From Labedella gwakjiensis (GTDB lineage: Bacteria; Actinomycetota; Actinomycetes; Actinomycetales; Microbacteriaceae): 64,000 nucleotides of DNA. The notes below the pieces were generated by a model that worked only from the letters and a program-made list of their open reading frames with translations, was not told the origin of the DNA and searched no databases. The position numbers and the translations under genes were made by a program. The stretch is from the NCBI RefSeq assembly GCF_003014675.1, contig NZ_PYAU01000001.1, forward strand, positions 1,302,001-1,366,000. The letters run 5' to 3'. This document shows, one piece after another, positions 59,472 through 64,000 of this stretch. Positions within the stretch are counted from its first letter, which is position 1. Each line of letters opens with the position of its first letter.

Positions 59472-60365
59472 ATGGATCTGGCGTCCCCCTCCCTCGGCGC
59501 GATCCGCCGCACGACGGCCGTCGACACGGTGCGTGCGCGCATCTCCCTCGCCGTGGAGCTCGGCATGCTCGCCCCCGGCCAGCGGCTGCCCGCCCCGGAG
59601 GAGACGGCGCGTGCGTTCGAGGTGAGCGAGATGACCGTGCGACGCGCCTACCGCGCGCTCGGCGATGAGGGCGTCGTGGTGCGTCGGCGGGGCAACTCGG
59701 GCGGCACCTTCATCGCCGACACTCCGCCGGCGGGCACCGTGACCGAGATCTACGCGTACCGCGCTGACGCCGCGCACGTGCACGCCCTCATCGACCAGCG
59801 CGCGACGCTCGAGGCCGGACTCGCGGCGATCGTGGCGGGCGGTGCGGCGGGTGGTGCGGCCGCGAACTCTGCGAGCGGCGCGGCGGGCGGCGCGGCAGGT
59901 GGCGCGGCAGGTGGTGCGACCGCGAACTCTGCCGGCGGCGCTTCCACTGCGGCCGGCGCGGCGGGTGTGGCGAGCCGTGCTAGCGGTGCTGCGGGAGACG
60001 CGATGGAGGGGTCGCAAGCCTCATCCGATCGCTTCTCCCGACTCGACGCGCTCGTCGAGACCATGCGGACGGTGCCCGACTGGGCGGGCTTCCGTGAGGC
60101 GGACACCGCCTTCCACGCCGAGCTCGCCGCCCTCGCCGGCCTCCCGGGCACGACGGACCTGCACCATCGCGTCTCGCACGAGCTGTACGCGTACTTCATC
60201 CCGTACCGCATCGACTACCTCCGAGCATCGAACGACGAGCACGTCCTCCTCGTCGACGCCCTCCGCGCGGGCGACGCCGCCACGGCCTCCCGCCTCGCCT
60301 TCACCCACGTCGCGGAACTCCACGACTCGATGTACGTGGGCCTCCCCCACCCGCACTCGCGCTGA
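59472..60365 (+). CDS. GntR/FCD regulator with low-complexity insertion
   Basis: This 297-residue regulator has a winged helix (QRLPAPEETARAFEVSEMTV) and an FCD ligand domain whose metal-site helix reads READTAFHAELAALAG. Between residues 123 and 178 there is an Ala/Gly/Ser/Thr tract (GGAAGGAAANSASGAAGG and relatives) encoded by GC-rich repeats at 59839-60000. The tract splits the FCD helices after AGLAAIVAG. It may be a mobile linker or a slippage expansion. It ends the nitrilase-like operon and probably controls it. Confidence 0.86.
   Translation: MDLASPSLGAIRRTTAVDTVRARISLAVELGMLAPGQRLPAPEETARAFEVSEMTVRRAYRALGDEGVVVRRRGNSGGTFIADTPPAGTVTEIYAYRADAAHVHALIDQRATLEAGLAAIVAGGAAGGAAANSASGAAGGAAGGAAGGATANSAGGASTAAGAAGVASRASGAAGDAMEGSQASSDRFSRLDALVETMRTVPDWAGFREADTAFHAELAALAGLPGTTDLHHRVSHELYAYFIPYRIDYLRASNDEHVLLVDALRAGDAATASRLAFTHVAELHDSMYVGLPHPHSR
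59839..60000 (+). repeat. GC-rich repeat tract in the GntR gene
   Basis: The stretch is built from repeats of ggtgcggcgggtggtgcggc and ggcgcggcaggtggcgcggc, plus two copies of gcgaactctgc. It encodes Ala-Gly-rich protein. The imperfect repetition points to slippage or unequal recombination. Length may differ among strains. Confidence 0.8.
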
Positions 60366-60396
60366 CCCGTCTCGCCCCGCACCCGCCCCTCACCAC

Positions 60397-60456
60397 ATGC
60401 AGCTTTTGAGCGCGTTTACACCGCTATATCGGTGTGAACGCGCTCAAACGCTGCAT
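60397..60456. repeat. 60-bp palindrome, copy B of the 27-6-27 family
   Basis: 27-base arms (core gcttttgagcgcgtttacac) surround ctatat, with two mismatches between arms. It lies between the GntR gene (end 60365) and the VOC gene (end 60534), a convergent pair. The arm core differs from copy A at positions 5 and 17, and both changes are matched on the opposite arm. Confidence 0.9.
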
Positions 60457-60533
60457 CTCCCGGACACGATGCGTGACGTGCGGCCGGCGGGTGTCGCGCC
60501 GAGCGGACGTGCAGCGCGCGGAGGGAGGACGCG

Positions 60534-60878
60534 TCAGCGCGCGGACAGGATGCAGAACTCGTTGCCCTCGGGGTCGGCGAGGACCACCCAGGATTCGTCG
60601 CCCTGACCCACGTCGACACGTGAGGCGCCGAGCGCGAGGAGCCGCGCGACCTCCGCGTCCTGGTCGTCGGGCACGAAGTCGAGATGGATGCGGTTCTTCA
60701 CCGTCTTCGCCTCGGGCACGTTCGCGAACAGGATGGTCGCACCACCCTCCGGGTTCCGGAGTTCCGTCTCGTCCTCGTCGGCGTCGACGACCTCCCAGCC
60801 GAGGACCTCGATCCACCACCGGCTCAGAGCGACCTGGTCACGACAATCGACGACGACCTCTTCCCACCTCAACGACAT
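60534..60878 (-). CDS. Glyoxalase-like VOC protein
   Basis: This 114-residue protein reads LRWEEVVVDCRDQVALSRWW and WVVLADPEGNEFCILSAR at the two ends, as in the glyoxalase-like (PF18029) group. A central DLDFVPDDQ-like part (IHLDFVPDDQDAEVARLLAL) is also characteristic. It is a single-domain protein that may bind a small metabolite. It lies between palindromes B and C. It has no clear functional partner. Confidence 0.86.
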   Translation of the reverse strand: MSLRWEEVVVDCRDQVALSRWWIEVLGWEVVDADEDETELRNPEGGATILFANVPEAKTVKNRIHLDFVPDDQDAEVARLLALGASRVDVGQGDESWVVLADPEGNEFCILSAR

Positions 60879-60927
60879 GGCCCGATCGTACGCGCGCGCC
60901 TCGCCGTCTCGACACCCCGCCCGTCAC

Positions 60928-60987
60928 TTGCAGCTTTTGAGCGTGATCACACCGGTACAACGGTGCAATCACGCTCAAAAGCTGTCT
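60928..60987. repeat. 60-bp palindrome, copy C of the 27-6-27 family
   Basis: Arms have core cagcttttgagcgtgat and centre gtacaa. The extra change a for t at position 19 is matched by t on the other arm. It lies between the glyoxalase-like gene start and the glycosidase gene stop at 61020, so both neighbours are on the minus strand. The outer three base pairs do not match. Confidence 0.88.
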
Positions 60988-61019
60988 GTGGCGGAGGGGT
61001 GGGGGTGCGGGGCGCGGGG

Positions 61020-63041
61020 TCAGCGGGTGATGACGGCGAAGCCCGAGGCCGGGATCGTGATCGTCGTCGTGCCCGTGACCGTGCGGTCCGTGACGCGCTT
61101 GCCGGTCTTGTCGTAGACGTGGACGGTCGACGACTGGCCGGCGACGCCGACCTTGACCTTCTGCGGCAGCAGTCCGGACACCTGCACGATCTCCGTCGCC
61201 CCGCCGTCGCCCGAGAGCTGCAGCCGCGCGACCGTGGGCCGGACGAGCAGCGCGTCGAGCGTCGTCGTCCCCGACACCGCGGAGACGCTCAGCTGCGAGG
61301 TCTTCCCGGATACCGGGAGGAGGAGCGACTGCGGGAGCAGCACGCCGGGCACCGGACTCACGCCCTGCGCACCGGCCTTCGCCGTCACGAGACCGACGGG
61401 CAGCTTGCCCGTCTTCCAGAGCGACGTCGACCGCTGCTCGTTCGAGATCCACAGCACCGGCTCGACGAGTCGCGACGTGCTCGCGGTGCCGAGATCGAAC
61501 GTGGCCTTCTCGCCCCGATCGAGCACGAGGGTGTCGCCCGAATACAGCGATTCCTCCGTCCACGCGGACGCGGGGGTCACGACCTCGCCCGTCGTGCTCG
61601 TGGCCGCCTCAGCCTCCACGAGACGCAGACCGTCGCGCGAGTCGACGCCCGCCACACCGAGGGCGCGCTCGGCGACCTCCGGGTGCGCGTCGAGCGCGAT
61701 CATCGAGAGGAGTCCGTGGATGGTGCTCTCCGCGCCGCTGTTGCGATTCACGGAGCCGTCGGCCTGCAGACCGTCGTACGTGATACCCGTCGCCGGGTCG
61801 TACATCTGCGATCCGGAACGGTTGGCACCGAAGTACCACGCGGCCTGAACCGCGGCGAGCTCGTCGAACGCTTCCGAGCCGGACGCCTCACCGACGGCGA
61901 GCAGTGACTGCAGCCGGGAGTCCGCGCCGTACGCGATCTGGACCTTGTCCGCCGGAGTCGGGAACCAGCCGTTGTCCGGTCCGTCGGAGATGAGCTGCGT
62001 CGTCGTGAAGACGGCCGCGTCCGCCAGGGCCGGCTTCAGGAGTTTCTCGTCGGCGAGCACCGCCGAGGCCTCGGCGAGCGCCGCCGGCATCTGCGAACCC
62101 CACGCGTGCCACATGGACCGCGAATGCGTCCACGGGAGCACCGCGCCGTAGGGCCACGACCTCACATCGCCGCCGCCCATCGCGGCGATCCCCTCGGAGA
62201 GCTTCCGCATCGTCGAGCGGGCGGCGGTGTCGTCGGGAGCCGCCTGCATGTAGGCGGCCAGGCCGAGCACGGCCTCGGCGGACGCGTCGGCACCGTCGAC
62301 GATCAGCCACGCCGGCACCTTCTTGCCGTCGGAGACCTCCCACTCGCCGTAGCGGGCGAGCGACTGGCGGTCGATGGCCTCGCGGGAGAGCGTGAGCCGG
62401 TCGCGCAGGAACGACGCGAACTCGGGGTCCTCGGCGCGGAACGCCGCGTAGCCCTCGCCGAACGCCCACACGGTGCGGGCGAGCCAGTAGCTCTCGTCCG
62501 AGTCGGACGGGTCGGGGAGTTCCACGGGCTCGGCGCTCGGGTTGAGCTCGCCGTCTGGCTGCATCCACAGCACGACGTTGCCGGCGTCCTCCCCGTCGGC
62601 CGTCTGCATGTAGGCGAGCGAGCGGAGCAGCTCGTACGCGGAGTCCTTGCTCGACTCGGCACCCGTCTGCTCGAAGTGGCGGAGGTACACGACGGCGGCG
62701 CGCGAGACGTCGTCGGCGTTGTAGGCGCCCTGACCCCAGTCGCCCGTGGCGGGGTCGAGGGGTCCGCCTCCGACGCGCTCGAACGTGCCGCCGTCGCGGG
62801 CGTCCGCGTAGGTCCACGGGAGGACGAGGTCCGGCTCCTCGGCGAGGCGGTAGGTCGTGTGACCGGGGACCTCGGCGGGGGTCGCCGTGTCGAGGAGGAA
62901 GTCGAGGTGGGCGAGGTTCGTGAGCGGCGCGGGCGCCGCGACGGCGGGGGCCGTGAGGCCGACACCGCCCGTGAGGGCCGCGACGGCGATCGCGGCGGCG
63001 AGGAGGCCGCGCTTCCGTCGCGTGGTGCTGGAGTTCGTCAT
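61020..63041 (-). CDS. Secreted six-hairpin (alpha/alpha) glycosidase-like protein
   Basis: This 673-residue secreted protein has a signal peptide (AAAIAVAALTGGVGL core, cleavage near AVAAPAP). A helical toroid-like body spans residues 40-480. Repeated helix pairs include YNADDVSRAAVVYLRHFEQT, SYWLARTVWAFGEGYAAFR and HSRSMWHAWGSQMPAALAEA. The C-terminal 180 residues are beta-rich (VEAEAATSTTGEVVTPASAW) and may bind carbohydrate. The family was not identified with certainty, and catalytic residues cannot be assigned. The GH130 gene upstream points to mannan or related glycan breakdown. Confidence 0.65.
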   Translation of the reverse strand: MTNSSTTRRKRGLLAAAIAVAALTGGVGLTAPAVAAPAPLTNLAHLDFLLDTATPAEVPGHTTYRLAEEPDLVLPWTYADARDGGTFERVGGGPLDPATGDWGQGAYNADDVSRAAVVYLRHFEQTGAESSKDSAYELLRSLAYMQTADGEDAGNVVLWMQPDGELNPSAEPVELPDPSDSDESYWLARTVWAFGEGYAAFRAEDPEFASFLRDRLTLSREAIDRQSLARYGEWEVSDGKKVPAWLIVDGADASAEAVLGLAAYMQAAPDDTAARSTMRKLSEGIAAMGGGDVRSWPYGAVLPWTHSRSMWHAWGSQMPAALAEASAVLADEKLLKPALADAAVFTTTQLISDGPDNGWFPTPADKVQIAYGADSRLQSLLAVGEASGSEAFDELAAVQAAWYFGANRSGSQMYDPATGITYDGLQADGSVNRNSGAESTIHGLLSMIALDAHPEVAERALGVAGVDSRDGLRLVEAEAATSTTGEVVTPASAWTEESLYSGDTLVLDRGEKATFDLGTASTSRLVEPVLWISNEQRSTSLWKTGKLPVGLVTAKAGAQGVSPVPGVLLPQSLLLPVSGKTSQLSVSAVSGTTTLDALLVRPTVARLQLSGDGGATEIVQVSGLLPQKVKVGVAGQSSTVHVYDKTGKRVTDRTVTGTTTITIPASGFAVITR

Positions 63042-63067
63042 TGAACTGCCTTTCTGTGTGCCCCGAG

Positions 63068-63127
63068 ATGCAGCTTTTGAGCGCGTTTCCTGCGGTATAC
63101 CGGTGCAAACGCGCTCAAAAGCTGGAT
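63068..63127. repeat. 60-bp palindrome, copy D of the 27-6-27 family
   Basis: 27-base arms with core gcttttgagcgcgttt surround the self-complementary gtatac. Mismatches between the arms lie near the loop and the outer end. It lies between the glycosidase gene start (63041) and the GH130 gene stop (63167), both on the minus strand. Confidence 0.88.
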
Positions 63128-63166
63128 CTGGAGGGGGACGGGGAGAGATGCGGGCGGGGGGTGGGG

Positions 63167-64000
63167 TTATGTGTGGTCCAGGCGGGCTACGCCGATCTTG
63201 GAGTCGGCCATTCCGTAGAACACGTAGTGGTGGCCGTCGATCTCCTCGATCGCCGTGGGGAAGACGACGTTCGGCACGATGCCGCTGCGCTCGTCCTCCG
63301 TCTCCGCCTGCAACAGCGGTTCCGAGGTGCGGGCGAGCACGATCGTGGGATCGTCGGCGTCGAGGAGGATCGCGCCGGCCGCGTAGTTCACGTTCTGCTG
63401 CTGCGCGAACGCGTTGTCGATCACGCCCGTGACGCCGTGGTGGAGCAGCAGCCAGCCCTCGGGCACCCGCAGGGGCGCTGGGCCGCCGCCGATCTTCACC
63501 TCCTCGAAGGGGAACTCGGGACCGACGAGGAATCGGCTGTGCTTCCACAGCGTGAGGGCGCTCAGGTCTTCCTTCACGGCATCGACGGGCACGTACGCGA
63601 TCCAGATCGACTGGCGACGGTCGGGCGTCCCCGGGGGAACCCGCACGCCCTGTCCCGGACGGATCTCGCCGATGTCCCACATCGGCCGGTGCAGCACCGC
63701 GAAGCTACGCACGCCGTCCGGCCCGGTCACGGGCTCGGGGAAGAACACCGTGTCCTTGTTGTGGAACAGGTTGAGGTCCGTGTCGAGGGTGTCGTTGTAG
63801 GCGAACAGTGCGGGGCCGAGTCGCCGCCACGAGCGCAGGTCCTCGGAGACGGCGACGGCCGTGCGCGGGCCGAGCGGACCGTACGCGACGTACGTCATGA
63901 CGTGCAGCTCGAGCTCGGCGATCCAGGTGACGCGGGGGTCCTCGACACCCGCGTTGCCCTCGCCGCGCTCCCACGTGCGGTCGGGCTCGAGCACGACGCC
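63167..64000 (-). CDS. GH130-like beta-mannoside phosphorylase (partial)
   Basis: The C-terminal 277 residues of a GH130-type phosphorylase are present; the N-terminus lies beyond the window. Visible family segments include NAGVEDPRVTWIAELELHVM and the substrate-binding FHNKDTVFFPEPV. PAPLRVPEGWLLLHHGVTG and NVVFPTAIEEIDGHHYVFYG follow. The aspartate of VEDPRV is the expected proton donor. Such enzymes cleave beta-mannosides with phosphate inside the cell, or short chains outside. No signal can be seen because the start is missing. It is likely in the same operon direction as the glycosidase gene downstream. Confidence 0.85.
   Translation of the reverse strand, partial: GVVLEPDRTWERGEGNAGVEDPRVTWIAELELHVMTYVAYGPLGPRTAVAVSEDLRSWRRLGPALFAYNDTLDTDLNLFHNKDTVFFPEPVTGPDGVRSFAVLHRPMWDIGEIRPGQGVRVPPGTPDRRQSIWIAYVPVDAVKEDLSALTLWKHSRFLVGPEFPFEEVKIGGGPAPLRVPEGWLLLHHGVTGVIDNAFAQQQNVNYAAGAILLDADDPTIVLARTSEPLLQAETEDERSGIVPNVVFPTAIEEIDGHHYVFYGMADSKIGVARLDHT

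Noticed and set aside
60397-63127. CRISPR-like repeats
   Set aside because: The copies are palindromes spread over kilobases with genes between them; there are no regular spacers and no cas genes.

Overview
The window is high-GC DNA (about 70% by eye) from an actinobacterium. Codon use, gene families (HelR-type helicase, choice-of-anchor proteins, lactococcin 972-like peptide, many LacI regulators with ABC sugar importers) and gene density fit the Microbacteriaceae (Microbacterium or Clavibacter relatives). The family-level placement is inference. No rRNA, tRNA, CRISPR array, phage or transposase was seen. Chromosomal, carbohydrate-oriented content dominates.

Layout. 1-119 is the start of a dehydrogenase-like gene running off the edge. 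325-4988 is a CUT1 sugar ABC importer plus a secreted beta-propeller glycosidase-like protein. 5155-11898 is a beta-glucoside locus: GH3 beta-glucosidase, two permeases and a binding protein, divergent from a LacI repressor across a palindromic operator. 11958-19215 is mixed housekeeping: small membrane protein, unannotated small ORF, PadR regulator with His/Gly-rich N-terminus, PdxY kinase, cupin, esterase, AmtB, lipoprotein and membrane protein. 19383-29431 is a tightly overlapping oligosaccharide/peptide-type ABC operon (SBP5, two permeases, two ATPases, LacI, FAD oxidoreductase) followed by a secreted GH5 glucanase. 29492-31031 is a hipBA toxin-antitoxin module of lower GC. 31191-36818 holds an alcohol dehydrogenase/TetR pair with tandem operators, an NAD(P)-binding protein, CorA with a structured leader, and an M18 aminopeptidase.

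37003-38098 is a three-gene operon led by a lactococcin 972-like bacteriocin precursor, followed by a lipoprotein and a 57-residue membrane peptide. 38114-40996 holds hypothetical membrane and lipoproteins, an MSMEG_6728-like protein and a dienelactone hydrolase. 41065-44984 is a SipW-type cassette: a signal peptidase with exported substrates carrying an alternate LAAW-type signal. 45434-49682 has a large LuxR ATPase regulator and a WYL regulator/VOC pair. 49821-56204 has a semialdehyde dehydrogenase, HelR with a rifamycin-associated element in front, and a TetR-SDR-butanediol dehydrogenase module. 57149-60365 is a nitrilase-type hydrolase/APC permease/GntR operon. 60534-64000 has a VOC protein, a secreted six-hairpin-like glycosidase and a partial GH130 phosphorylase.

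A striking feature cuts across the loci: four 60-bp palindromes with identical 27-6-27 geometry and compensatory base changes sit at gene ends (5025, 60397, 60928, 63068), together with two unrelated long palindromes (49730, 56246). They look like a dispersed structural repeat family, possibly bidirectional terminators. Overall the region reads as a plant-polysaccharide-using actinobacterial chromosome with several separately regulated sugar systems, interspersed with defence and competition genes.
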